From Stichopus chloronotus (taxonomy: Eukaryota > Echinodermata > Holothuroidea > Aspidochirotida > Stichopodidae): a stretch of 64,000 nucleotides of DNA. The notes under the pieces were generated by a model. That model saw only the letters and a list, made by a program, of their open reading frames with translations. It had not been told where the DNA came from and did not search any database. Each line of letters starts with the position of its first letter. The first letter of the stretch is position 1. The position numbers and the translations under genes were made by a program. Below, one piece after another: positions 36,101 to 46,540 of the stretch. The stretch is from NCBI GenBank assembly GCA_021234535.1, contig CM037849.1:10893526-10957525 (forward strand), read 5' to 3'.

Positions 36101-39100
36101 TTTGGAATACACGAGAACGGAAAATCTCTTGAAACGAAAGTCATTCATAAAATATTGTTTTGAACTTGGTATTTGATCAACATTTCAAACATGTTGGTAC
36201 TTCCTCACTTAAAACACAAATTGATCAATTTTCATGATGAATTATTAAATAACCACAAATATCTTACTTTTCCACATTTATCATATGCGTTATGGACACA
36301 TAACAAATTCTCACAGTAAAATTTTCAGTGTTTCCTGTTGCTAAGGGAAGTGAAACTTATGGATCAATTATAGGCGGTATCAAAACACGGCAAGCTATGT
36401 GCAAAAGGAAACAAACTGTTGGAAAACAAATGCTCTAAACAGAGAAAGATTCTGACATTAGAACTTTCTTTTCTCTGCTCTTTGGTTGTCTCTTAATTTC
36501 TCTGTGTTTTATTAACTTAAATATTTCACAACAGAATAAACTTGCGACAGAATTACTGTAAGTTGAAAGACTACGCCAGATAACAACTTTGGCAACTGGC
36601 AGATTTATTGCATATATCTATGAATAGGCTGCATACAGTGACTAATTATAATGGTGTTTAAATGGCCAGTGTGATTTATTATTCAAACAGATATATTAGA
36701 TATGGTTCATATAAATACTGTATATGCACACTTAAGAGAAAACCTTTTTTCCATACCCTTGACTGCGTTGGGGTAGGTGAACCAAATCCACCTGGTGAAG
36801 TGACATAACCACCACCTTGTAAACTGCCTCCATCTCCATCAAAGCCTGTGAAGTATTTACAATGCTTCATCAGTTAATTCAGAATATAAAGAATCAGTGA
36901 TGAATTCATTCAATTCCTCAACATTATTTTAATTCTACAGAAGTTTAACCTAGAGTCTGAATTAAAAGATGACCAGATTAACCAGTCATGAGCCATACAG
37001 TCACAGTACTTCAAAAACATCTTAATCATCATCAGAGCCTCCCACAAAACATGTAAATTTAAAAATGTAGCCTGAATTTTTAATGATCTTTTCTTAGTCC
37101 TTAGACATACAGGTGTTAGCAGCTTTTACTAACAATTTTTGTGACTGGAAGTGAAAGGACCCCATTTCTCACATATCCAGCTAAATATCTTAGAATATTG
37201 AACTAATTTACACCAGCCAATGCTCTTCCCACTTTATATTGTTCTCACTTCCTTCCCTGTATTGTGCTTAGGTTTAAGGTAACACTTTACAGACCTTTTG
37301 CATTGACGTCAAATAACAACAAACAAGGGTGATCCCTTGAGAATTTGTAAACAAACAAACAGTGCATGTGGCTAAGTTAGGTGCATGTAGATCGAGTGGC
37401 AAACACGCAACACACACATGTTAAATTTAGTAGCTTTTCCTCAAGAAGGGTGTAGTATATTTATATGTTATATTATCCTCAACCAGCAGTGAAGTTCATA
37501 GTTATGGAGGACACTCAGTGGATGCCAGTGGTATGACTCATCAGACCACAATGGGCTTATACTGCATACCAATTGATGTACCCTTGTTCTTTGTCTTCAG
37601 TTCCTAATCTGCTCTTGTAGAATACAGTTGAAATATATACCTGCTATTAACTTACATATTGGAGTTCTCTCATAATTGGTGTCATACCCGCGTGATCATT
37701 TATTTAATATCACCAAGATATTACACTGGCGACGAAGGTTGTTTTCATTGGACTTATTCTCTTTGGTTCCAACAAATTCATTTTTTGTTAAGATGGCCTT
37801 GATTGGAAGAGTTGGGGAGTTTGATTCCAGCTGTGAGGACTTTGCAAGTTATGAAGAGAGACTTGGGCAGTTCTTTACTGCAAATGATGTAAAGCCTGAG
37901 AAACAGGTAGCAGTTTTCCTTAGTGTTATCGGAGCTAAGACGTACGGTCTTCTGAAAAGCCTAGTCATGCCGGAGAAACCGTCGGAAAAAGCTTACGATG
38001 AACTTATCAAAGTTTTGAAAGAGCATTTAACGCCTAAACCTCTAGTCATCGCCGAAAGGTTCAAGTTCCATCGACGCAATCAGAAAGAGGGAGAATCAAT
38101 TTCAGCTTACGCGGCAGAATTAAAGAAATTATCGTCTACTTGTGAGTTTGGACAATTTCTCCAGGAAGCGCTGAGAGACAGGTTTGTTTGTGGAATACGG
38201 GATGTTACCACACAAAGGAAATTATTGTCACAGGAAAACCTAACTTATGCCAAGGCCCTTGAAAGTGCATTGGCCACAGAGATGGCTGCCCACAATGTAA
38301 GTGAAATTAATTTAGGAACTCCAGCCCAGGTACACAATGTGGACATGAAAAAAAGACAGTCCGGAAGGAAGCGTGACCAGGCTGCAAATAACTCTCAACA
38401 GAATAATAGCAACAGTTGCTATAGGTGTGGCGGATCATATCACGCAGCAGAAAACTGCAGGTTCAAGACCTACAAATGCAAAAAGTGCCACAAAACAGGA
38501 CACCTTGCCAGAGCTTGTCGATCCAAGTTAGGTACAACTACGAGTAAGCCAAATGCCCATCTGGTGGAAGTTGACCCCAGTACACTTTCTGTGCCCCAAC
38601 CTCAGCAAGACGACCTGAGCCTTTTTGGACTTCATAGAGTGGACGATCCCGGAACAGAATCAATTAAAATTTACGTGACTATTGAGGGGACAGAAATTCC
38701 AATGGAACTGGATACGGGAGCAACCATGTCTATTCTCCCCGAAGACGTATACAGAGCAAAGTTTCCTAACCTACACTTAGACGTAATTGACCATGGGTTC
38801 AAGGCTTACGGGGGAGAAAAGGTAGAGACGCTAGGGCAGGCTCATGTATCTGTGGAGTACCAGGACCAATCAGCCAGATTGCCGATAGTTATCGCAAAGG
38901 TGAAGGGGCAACCCCCGCTGTTGGGAAGAAACTGGCTTAGAGTTTTACGTTTGGACTGGGCTTCTATCTTTTCCGTGAAGAAAGCACCAAATCCAGCATC
39001 CACAAATGGTGACAGTGTCGATAAACTTTTACATAAGTATGAAAGCCTTTTAAATGGAGAACTCGGAACTTTAAACGTTCACAAGGCAATAATCAAGGTA

Positions 39101-42100
39101 AAAGATGATGTCTCTCCTAAATTTTTTAAGCCAAGGCCAGTCCCTTATGCATTAAAAGAGTCTGTGGGCAATGAGCTTGACAGATTAGAGTTAGAGGGGA
39201 TTATTTCGAAAGTAGAGCATAGTGAGTGGGCTGCTCCTATTGTAGTTGTTCCGAAAGCTGACAAAAGTATTCGTATTTGCGGTGACTATAAAGTCACCAT
39301 TAATCAGTGTATTGATATTGACCAGTACCCCTTGCCAAATCCCCAAGATATTTTTGCAAATTTGGCAGGCGGAACAGTTTTTTCTAAACTTGATTTGTCG
39401 CAGGCCTATCAACAAATGTTGGTAGATGAAAGGTCACGAAAGTATTTAACAATTTCTACCCATAAGGGCCTATATCAGTACAATCGCTTACCTTTTGGGG
39501 TTTCCAGTGCACCAGCTATTTTTCAGTCAGTAATGGACAAAATTTTACAAGGTCTGGAAGGGGTGATGTGTTATTTGGATGACATTTTAGTTGTAGGCAA
39601 TGACAAACGCCAAAACCTGTCTAGAGTTGATGCAGTTCTCCAGAGATTGGAAGAACATGGATTGAAACTGAAGGTCTCGAAATGCGAGTTTTTGAAAGAT
39701 TCTGTAGAGTATTTAGGACATGTGGTAGACTCAGAGGGGCTCCACCCTACTCCTGAAAAAGTCCAAGGAATTAATGAGGCACCAGAACCCAAGAATGTAA
39801 GTGAATTGAGGTCATTTCTTGGGATGATCCAATACTATGCCAAGTTTTTGCCTAATCTGTCTTCCCTGTTACACCCTCTAAATGAATTACTTAAACCAAC
39901 AACACACTGGAAATGGACAGAGGAGTGTGAAAAGGCCTTCAATGATGCTAAAGCAAATTTGCTATCGGCCAAAGTTCTAACCCATTACGATGTCAATTTA
40001 CCCATCAAGTTAGCTTGTGACTCGTCTGCTTATGGCATTGGCGCAGTAATTTCTCATATATTACCTAGTGGTGAAGAGAAACCAATTGCTTTTGCTTCAC
40101 GCACTTTAACTTCGAGTGAGAAGAATTATGCACAAATTGAGAAAGAGGCACTGGCTCTCATTTTTGGGATTAAGAAATTCCATAAGTATCTGTATGGTCG
40201 AAAGTTCACCCTGGTTACAGATCATAAGCCTCTCATAAATATTTTAGGACCTAAGACAGGTGTGCCAGCTTTAGCGGCAGCACGGTTGCAAAGGTGGGCA
40301 TTAATATTAGCCTCCCACCAGTATGAAATAGAGTTCAGGAAGTCAGAAGAGCACAGTAATGCTGATGCCTTATCTAGGTTACCTGTAACCATGGCAACCA
40401 CTGCGCATGATGAAGCTATCTGGCATTTTAACTATTTAAATGACCTTCCAATAAATTCTAGAGAGGTAGAAGAGGCTACAAGGAAAGATCCAATTTTGTC
40501 AAAGGCATGGCAATTCACTCTCAATGGATGGCCAAACAGTATCGATAATGACCACTTGAAACCCTACTTTCAAAGACGGACAGAGTTGTCAGCAGAAGGG
40601 GGATGTCTGTTGTGGGGGCTGAGGGTAGTCATTCCTAGCACCCTTCAGCAGCGAGTCTTGACAATATTACATGAAGAGCACTTGGGAATGTGCAGAATGA
40701 AGGCATTAGCCAGAAGCTACTTTTGGTGGCCTGGTTTAGACCAGGACATTGAAAGCAGAGTTAGAAATTGTGAGATTTGTGTAGCCGTTAGAAATCAGCC
40801 CCCTGTAGCTCCACTTCATCCATGGAAGTGGCCCTCAAAGCCATGGGAGCGCATTCACATAGACTTTGCTGAAAAGCCTCAAGGTCAATATTTTCTTATA
40901 GTCATTGATGCACACTCTAAGTGGCCAGAGGTATATCCTATATTAAGCATAACATCATCTAAAACTATTGAAGTATTAAGAAAATTATTTGCTGCTTATG
41001 GATTGCCTGAAGAAATTGTCTCTGACAATGGACCACAGTTTGTGTCCAGCGAGTTCAATGATTTTGTTAAAATGAATGGGGTTAAGCATATCAAGGTATC
41101 ACCATACCACCCTGCATCCAATGGAGCAGCAGAAAGATTTGTTCAGGTTCTGAAACATGCCTTAAAGACAAGTAACTCGAATCATACCATGACATTGCAA
41201 CATCGTATTGCAAATTTTCTCATATCTTATCGTAGCACACCTCACTCAGTGACGGGTAGATCCCCTGCTGAGTTATTTTTGAAACGCCAAATTCGTACTA
41301 AATTTAGCTTGCTCAAGCCAAACCTGCAATCTAAGGTTCAAAGTAAACGAGAATCAATGAAACAGCAGCAGGACAAGGGAAGGGAAAAGGTTCGAAGTTT
41401 CGAACCAGGGGATAGTGTTATGGTAAGAAATTTTCGGGGTTTAGACAAGTGGCTCGCTGGCATTATTATGCAGCGGCTGGGTTCATTATCATACATAGTG
41501 GATGTTAATGGAAATATTCGCCATGTTCACATTGATCATTTGATTCCTGGTATAACCAAATTTCAGGAGACTCAAGGACAGCAGACTCTGTCAAGTGGGA
41601 AGGTCAATGGAAGTTCACCAATGATAGTTGTACCCCACATACCACACATTCCTGCAGTGGGAGAGGAATACCCACAAAACCCAATTAAGCAGCCAGAAAC
41701 AAAAGTGAAACCAGCTGCCAGTAAGCTGTTGAGTGATCAGGCAACAGGTGATAACCAACAAATCACAGTTACTCATCCAAAAAGGGAATCTAAATTACCT
41801 AGTTATTTGAAGGATTATGAAGTTAAATTGCCTGGTGTAAATTCCAATAACCAACAGAGGGTTTAAATTAAGTGGGGAGGAAATGTAGTATATTTATATG
41901 TTATATTATCCTCAACCAGCAGTGAAGTTCATAGTTATGGAGGACACTCAGTGGATGCCAGTGGTATGACTCATCAGACCACAATGGGCTTATACTGCAT
42001 ACCAATTGATGTACCCTTGTTCTTTGTCTTCAGTTCCTAATCTGCTCTTGTAGAATACAGTTGAAATATATACCTGCTATTAACTTACATATTGGAGTTC

Positions 42101-43951
42101 TCTCATAATTGGTGTCATACCCGCGTGATCATTTATTTAATATCACCAAGATATTACAAAGGGCACTTCACCATATCACTGTGATGTAACAAGGAAGGGA
42201 TCTATTACCTCATTTTGTGAAGAAAAAGGCATAGCTGTTTGATGTAAATTTGTAACATTGCTAAATATCTTGATCATGTGGCTGAGTTATTTTACAGTAT
42301 GAAATTCAGTGCTGGAAAAAATGTTTATCACCTGGGAAGAGAATTTGCATTTTCCACAATTTCTTGTAATATTTTTGCACAAAAGAAAGGTAAATTATTT
42401 GTCTCAAAGTGCCAAAATTTACCCCCAATACACAAATTTCCTTGGAAGGAGCCCCACTGCTTCCCAACTTTTTCCACTCGTGATGAAACTATTGACTTGT
42501 TTCAGATTATAACTGAAACTAAGATTAATCTTTTATGTAAAAGACTTCCAAGGGCATGACCATGCAATCTCCAGTCCCATTTCTTGTTGAATACAACAGA
42601 CATATCAAACACAACAATAAATTCAAGCAGACCTTGAACAAATAAACATTTAAATTGACTCTGGTGTTAAACTATAAATCACATTTGATGAAAACCTTAC
42701 TTCTAATTCTACCATCAATAGCATCACATTAGGTTTACAAATGAGCAAGAAAATATTAATACAGTCATACCCTAGGGAATATTTACAAAATTGTCAAAAA
42801 GGCTCATGACTACTGTAGGGCCTGCCCTAACAGTGTTGGCCATGTCATAGTCATCTTTCCATTCTGTTCAATACCTTTATGGTTTAGGCCTACAGGCTAG
42901 GGAGTAACTACAAAATGCAGGGCCACCAGGACGGTTGTATCTGAGCATCCAGATGCAAGTTGATGCTAAGTCAAAATCTCCGTCTGTTATAATCCATTAC
43001 AATCACACACTGGGTGGAAGCATGAATGCGAAGTTTAAGAACAACACTTCATGACCAGATCATGGAGGTCCATGAAATGATAGGAACAGCTTTACATGTG
43101 GAACTCTTTGCATTTCCTTCTCCATCCCCCAAGATAGTGGCGTGTTGATAGGCCTATATGGGAAACCTCTTTTATGAGAAATTTCGTCCACTCCAAATCT
43201 ACAAATGCACAGATGCTCTGATGCGGAGTCAAATGTTTCTACCAAGACAATAGATACATGATACATGCAACACCTTTTCCAAAAATGTTCCATTCCAAGC
43301 ATTTCCTCATAGAATGCTCCATTTAGGAGTCAATTTTGTAATTTAGTAAGATGAATGAGGGTGAACGTCTCATCTGTATAGGTCTACTGAATAGCCTTGA
43401 CAGTGATGATACTTTTTGAGTACAACATGAGGCAAGTCCTATTGTCATCACATCCACGCATGAGGATGAGAGGTAGCCTATTGTTGAACAGTGGACTTAC
43501 ATTCTATGTTACTTGTTAGTACAGCCACTGAGCCACTAAATAGGATTTTTGTTCTGTGAATGTCATATGCCAAATCAGGAATCAGTTAGTTATTGTCTTT
43601 TTCTCCTTTTCCAGTTTGGCCATTTCCTACCAACATATCGCCTATTGGCATTTTACTATTTATTGCTTATCTTGTATTTTTTTTTTTTTTTTGGTGCTGC
43701 ATACAGAGGTGTCATCATTGTCATTAAATAGGCCTACCCTACAGTGACTAACTAGTAATACATACTAATAGTATCAGGACACCATTATTGAAAAGGTGTT
43801 GCCAATTTCAGATACCTAGAGCCTAGGTAACAGTTGAGTTAGGCCTAACATTAGTGACGTCAATTAATGTTTCTTAGCGTTAGACCAGGGAAGTTATCCA
43901 TGGTGAAACTAAGGTCAAGGAAAATACATTACCGCCTTGGTTTCCCCACAT
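30139..43951 (-). CDS. RPA2: replication protein A 32 kDa subunit (complete, eight coding exons)
   Basis: RPA2 is the middle subunit of the RPA heterotrimer, which binds single-stranded DNA in replication, repair and checkpoint signalling in the nucleus. Coding exons on the - strand are 43951-43933, 36845-36757, 35669-35568, 34850-34737, 33835-33641, 31784-31659, 30923-30823 and 30220-30139. All have AG/GT borders and compatible phases, for 275 aa, close to the usual 270. The N-terminus starts MWGNQGGFDGDGG and carries the phosphorylation-region motif TSPGGFGSP. The OB fold (DNA-binding domain D) covers about residues 38-170, with [17 protein letters not shown] and [14 protein letters not shown] Gly/Gln/Asn-rich linker follows, then the winged helix ([19 protein letters not shown] to [17 protein letters not shown]), the docking site for repair proteins in known RPA2. 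Exon 1 has only 19 coding bases. Intron 1 (7.1 kb) contains an intact Ty3 element in the opposite orientation. Confidence 0.95.
32955..33020 (+). repeat. mini-hairpin repeat, copy 1
   Basis: Short inverted repeats GTGTG/CACAC (32964-32981) are followed by 'ggcaagtggtgatacatgca'. The layout matches copies at 34535-34605 and, inverted, 48620-48700. It lies in an RPA2 intron. Confidence 0.55.
34535..34605 (+). repeat. mini-hairpin repeat, copy 2
   Basis: GTGC and GCAC arms pair around six A/T bases plus TT (34543-34558), then around AATC (34589-34600). Between them lies 'ttctcacggtgatttgaggt'. The copy lies in the RPA2 intron just 3' (gene sense) of exon 4. Confidence 0.6.
37451..37725 (+). repeat. 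5' LTR of the intact Ty3 element
   Basis: This 275-bp direct repeat begins TGTAG and ends TTACA and should carry the element's promoter. It is preceded by the target duplicate AAGGG. Confidence 0.95.
37727..37740 (+). other. primer-binding site of the intact Ty3 element
   Basis: TGGCGACGAAGGTT starts with TGG, the complement of a tRNA CCA end, one base after the 5' LTR. The priming tRNA is not identified. Confidence 0.7.
37793..41866 (+). CDS. gag-pol polyprotein of the intact Ty3/gypsy element
   Basis: The start chosen is the ATG at 37793 ([10 protein letters not shown]), the first Met after the primer-binding site; the frame is open further upstream into the LTR but without an ATG. The single 1357-aa frame contains a gag helical region (about 1-200), two zinc knuckles ([14 protein letters not shown] at 209-222; [14 protein letters not shown] at 229-242), an aspartic protease (DTGA at 307-310), RT with YLDD at 594-597, RNase H with its first Asp near 743, an HHCC zinc domain from about 960, and integrase Asp1024, Asp1078 and Glu1114 (35 residues between the last two). 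All catalytic residues I can check are present. The tail after about 1280 is Pro/Gln-rich. Gag and pol are fused without a frameshift, as in Mag/K02A2.6-like elements. The host-gene orientation is opposite. Confidence 0.95.
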   Translation: MALIGRVGEFDSSCEDFASYEERLGQFFTANDVKPEKQVAVFLSVIGAKTYGLLKSLVMPEKPSEKAYDELIKVLKEHLTPKPLVIAERFKFHRRNQKEGESISAYAAELKKLSSTCEFGQFLQEALRDRFVCGIRDVTTQRKLLSQENLTYAKALESALATEMAAHNVSEINLGTPAQVHNVDMKKRQSGRKRDQAANNSQQNNSNSCYRCGGSYHAAENCRFKTYKCKKCHKTGHLARACRSKLGTTTSKPNAHLVEVDPSTLSVPQPQQDDLSLFGLHRVDDPGTESIKIYVTIEGTEIPMELDTGATMSILPEDVYRAKFPNLHLDVIDHGFKAYGGEKVETLGQAHVSVEYQDQSARLPIVIAKVKGQPPLLGRNWLRVLRLDWASIFSVKKAPNPASTNGDSVDKLLHKYESLLNGELGTLNVHKAIIKVKDDVSPKFFKPRPVPYALKESVGNELDRLELEGIISKVEHSEWAAPIVVVPKADKSIRICGDYKVTINQCIDIDQYPLPNPQDIFANLAGGTVFSKLDLSQAYQQMLVDERSRKYLTISTHKGLYQYNRLPFGVSSAPAIFQSVMDKILQGLEGVMCYLDDILVVGNDKRQNLSRVDAVLQRLEEHGLKLKVSKCEFLKDSVEYLGHVVDSEGLHPTPEKVQGINEAPEPKNVSELRSFLGMIQYYAKFLPNLSSLLHPLNELLKPTTHWKWTEECEKAFNDAKANLLSAKVLTHYDVNLPIKLACDSSAYGIGAVISHILPSGEEKPIAFASRTLTSSEKNYAQIEKEALALIFGIKKFHKYLYGRKFTLVTDHKPLINILGPKTGVPALAAARLQRWALILASHQYEIEFRKSEEHSNADALSRLPVTMATTAHDEAIWHFNYLNDLPINSREVEEATRKDPILSKAWQFTLNGWPNSIDNDHLKPYFQRRTELSAEGGCLLWGLRVVIPSTLQQRVLTILHEEHLGMCRMKALARSYFWWPGLDQDIESRVRNCEICVAVRNQPPVAPLHPWKWPSKPWERIHIDFAEKPQGQYFLIVIDAHSKWPEVYPILSITSSKTIEVLRKLFAAYGLPEEIVSDNGPQFVSSEFNDFVKMNGVKHIKVSPYHPASNGAAERFVQVLKHALKTSNSNHTMTLQHRIANFLISYRSTPHSVTGRSPAELFLKRQIRTKFSLLKPNLQSKVQSKRESMKQQQDKGREKVRSFEPGDSVMVRNFRGLDKWLAGIIMQRLGSLSYIVDVNGNIRHVHIDHLIPGITKFQETQGQQTLSSGKVNGSSPMIVVPHIPHIPAVGEEYPQNPIKQPETKVKPAASKLLSDQATGDNQQITVTHPKRESKLPSYLKDYEVKLPGVNSNNQQRV
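41871..41883 (+). other. polypurine tract of the intact Ty3 element
   Basis: Purine-only AGTGGGGAGGAAA apart from one T, directly before the 3' LTR, fits the plus-strand primer site. Confidence 0.75.
41884..42158 (+). repeat. 3' LTR of the intact Ty3 element
   Basis: This 275-bp copy appears identical to the 5' LTR and is followed by the second AAGGG target duplicate (42159-42163). Confidence 0.95.
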
Positions 43952-45300
43952 CTTCACTACGTCACTCTCACAGTTAATGCCACCCTCACAAAGGCACGTT
44001 AGTTAGAGAGCTAAGCTCTTACGTTAGCGTAGGCTAAGTTAGCTTGTGATGTTAACTTTAGTTGGGCTGAACTGTCGATCTTGTAGGCCTAGTTGTGGCT
44101 TGTCCAAAGTTTACCAAGACTAGGCTACAGAGGACTCGCACGTTGCACAAACAAGAAAACCCCTACAGAGTAAACTAAGGATCGCTGTGTGAATTGGGAT
44201 AATTTGCATATGAAGCACATGCAAGAAGAACAACTAGGAAAATTAGGCTAAGCTATGTGCTATGATCATCGCTGGCTATGCTCAGACTAGACCTACGTGT
44301 ACATCATAGGTATTTCATGCTGATTGAAAGCTGTTTACCACACCCCTTTTCATGGACTCCGTAGGCTTTTGGCATTACCGAACAAGAACGTAATGCTGAC
44401 TCTAGCATCAGTGACTTGTAATATAACACTAACGGTCGTTTTCCCGCGCAAGTATTTGCGCGAAAAGTTTGAGGGGTCACATATCATATTGCTCTACAAC
44501 TTCGTGGCAAGTGACTTGTTAGCCACTGCCAGTGTCTACGTATTTCTCTCTGAATTCAGCTCAGATAAAAAGATGTATTATAACATGTGCTCTATACTGA
44601 GATTGAAGACATTTAGTTTAGTTGAAGAAAAAAAAACGCCAGGGAGGACAATTACAGGAATTCTCCACCATCGCTTCTCAAATCTCTTAAAAGATACAAA
44701 CTTGTATATTTTTTATTAGTCAACACTGACTAACATTCTCCTTTTCAGGGAGTATCCCACAAAATTCGGAAAATGAATTTTCTCAGAATAATCGAAATAC
44801 CAGCCTGGTGACAGAAATCAATCGGCTGCAACGTCTAGTGCCGACATGTCTGGTTTGTACAACGTGGGTTGCGGTACGACTGATCTACGGTGAAAAACCA
44901 TAAACCCAGCAAAGTTTTGCTCAAAAGTTTCCTTCAGAGTTTTGTTCTGAGCTAGCTACTTAATTATTTCACGTTAATGATGTTGCTCTGTGAATGATAT
45001 TGATCTGGAACTGACTAGAAATGCATTCAAACCAACCTGCACTGCTGAGCCTCGGAAGGGCGATTTCCAATAATCTGGGGCATGGGGGTGTTCTCCTTCA
45101 ATACTGGAGCTCCCTTTAGATAGTCTTCGAACAATTCTCATTTTACCTCTAATCAAAACTTCTGGCTGCGTCAATGCAACAAGACGCTCATACAGTATTT
45201 CTGTATAACACCCACTGACGTCCCCTCAGCCATGTCCCAGGCTCAGTAAGAAAATAAATTGGGGCCCATTTCGAGTTGACGCCATTCAAACAATCACTGT
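43952..45300. other. upstream flank of RPA2
   Basis: This should contain the RPA2 promoter and 5' UTR on the - strand. TAGGCCTA-like words are frequent at 43800-44130. A 131-codon + strand frame (44324-44719) with hydrophobic stretches is not supported by splice sites or a recognised family. I see no clear core promoter motif. Confidence 0.35.
45020..45215 (-). pseudogene. coding-like fragment of unknown origin
   Basis: The - strand is open and protein-like here, with EILYERLVALTQPEVLIRG and EGEHPHAPDYWKSPFRGSAV. A TGA limits it upstream near 45221. The segment ends at CAG-GTTGGT, a weak possible donor. It lies upstream of RPA2 on the same strand. I do not recognise the family; an exon of another gene or a transposon scrap are both possible. 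Confidence 0.3.
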
Positions 45301-45540
45301 GACTCTATACTGTTCAACGAGAAAAAAAAAACTCGTTGGTACTCTTGGAACTAGAAATGTTCATAGCCACCGAAGTATTTTCCAAGTGCTTCAGCTGGGA
45401 GAATATATGTAAGAGGATGCATAATTTACGATTTTTGAATCATCTCAGCTTATCTGATACGTATTAACATTTCGTAGATTTACTTTTGCTCTCGATCATT
45501 AACTTGAGAAATTGTAAACATGAGATCCCTGTTTCAAGAC

Positions 45541-45665
45541 TATGGGTATGCAGCTCATTAGACCCAGAAAGTGCCGTTTTCGGCCATCTGGAGAGTTCGA
45601 AAAGACATTTTCTTATACGGTCCTCGCCAACCGATGTGGCCCTCCGCTTAGATAGTCTTCTAGGA
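45541..45665 (-). repeat. TAAGCG-start repeat, inverted copy
   Basis: On the - strand this reads 'ctatctaagcgga', a 'catcggttggcg' block and then 'ccagatggccgaaaacggca', matching the copy at 9187. Confidence 0.6.
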
Positions 45666-45985
45666 TTCCTATGTAGAGAGGGTTGACACTGATCGCCCAG
45701 TTGGAGGCAAAATGGCGCCTAAAAATAGCTACCATCTCTCTACAAGAACGCCAATAGTCATGCCAGCACCCATCCCCACCCCTGTGGTAAGTTGTTGGTA
45801 TTTCTATTACACATTTTTATATATTTTCTATTAAAAGCCATTTTATCCCCCTCTGACTGAAACTGCTAGCTCCGCCACAGCGCAGGAGCGAATAAGAAAT
45901 TTGGATGTCGAGATCCTTCGCCCGAAGTTTGTCTGTTACTAATTAGCAGGATTGGTTCCTATATCTCTTAATAGGAACTCTAGGA

Positions 45986-46540
45986 TTTCTCTAAGCGAAA
46001 CACCACCATTAGTTGTGTATAGCGTACAAGAAAATTGTGGGTTTTAAGAACTTCCCAGATGCCCGGAACGGACGGTTTCCCGTGTGCACTAAATTGGATG
46101 TACCTACCCTTAAATAGGGATATCATATCATGAAAGTTCGAAGAAAAAATATTTTCGTCGGTTAGGCAGATATTGTGTACGTGAAAAGACTGTAAACAGA
46201 AATTACCAGGGCACCGCCTGGGTCTAATGATTGAGGGCACATATTGCCTACTGTTGGTCATTGATATGATTTAGGTACCTTCGTAGGCTTTTAACATGGG
46301 TGTGGGCTCTGGTCTGACGGCATAGCTCTTTTGCACACAATCCGTGTGCAGTCTGGCTGAGCGGAGGACCACTCATCGGAGCATACCCGAAAATTTTTGG
46401 CTTTAGAAGCCCCTCGATGGCCCGAAATGGCACTTCCCGGGAGCCCTGGACTCCATGTACTCAGCCTTGACATATAGGGATCTTATGTTTGCAATTTCTC
46501 AAATAGCGAGAAAAAATAATTCTATGGAAAAATGGTAGCA
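45986..46540 (+). repeat. TAAGCG-start repeat, two further copies in tandem
   Basis: The first copy (about 45986-46180) has 'ctaagcgaaacaccaccatt', 'agcgtacaagaaaattgtgg' and 'cccagatgcccggaacgg'. The second (about 46360-46540) has 'ggaccactcatcggagcata' and 'cctcgatggcccgaaatggc'. Both continue past the part shared with the 45541 copy into 'taggga' and 'caatttctcaaa' blocks. Confidence 0.55.

Larger units (their letters stand above)
37451..42158 (+). mobile_element. intact Ty3/gypsy LTR retrotransposon (Mag-like) in RPA2 intron 1
   Basis: The element has 275-bp LTRs at 37451-37725 and 41884-42158, starting TGTAGTATA and ending TATTACA. By eye I see no mismatch between them. AAGGG is duplicated on both sides (37446-37450 and 42159-42163). 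The primer-binding site TGGCGACGAAGG begins at 37727, one base after the LTR. A polypurine tract (AGTGGGGAGGAAA, 41871-41883) precedes the 3' LTR. One gag-pol frame fills the interior. Near-identical LTRs and an unbroken frame indicate a recent insertion that may still be active. It lies antisense to RPA2, about 75 bases of intron short of mid-intron, and does not touch an exon. Confidence 0.97.

Noticed and set aside
44324..44719. 131-codon + strand frame with hydrophobic stretches
   Set aside because: No recognised family, no splice support, and placed in the RPA2 upstream flank; treated as chance.
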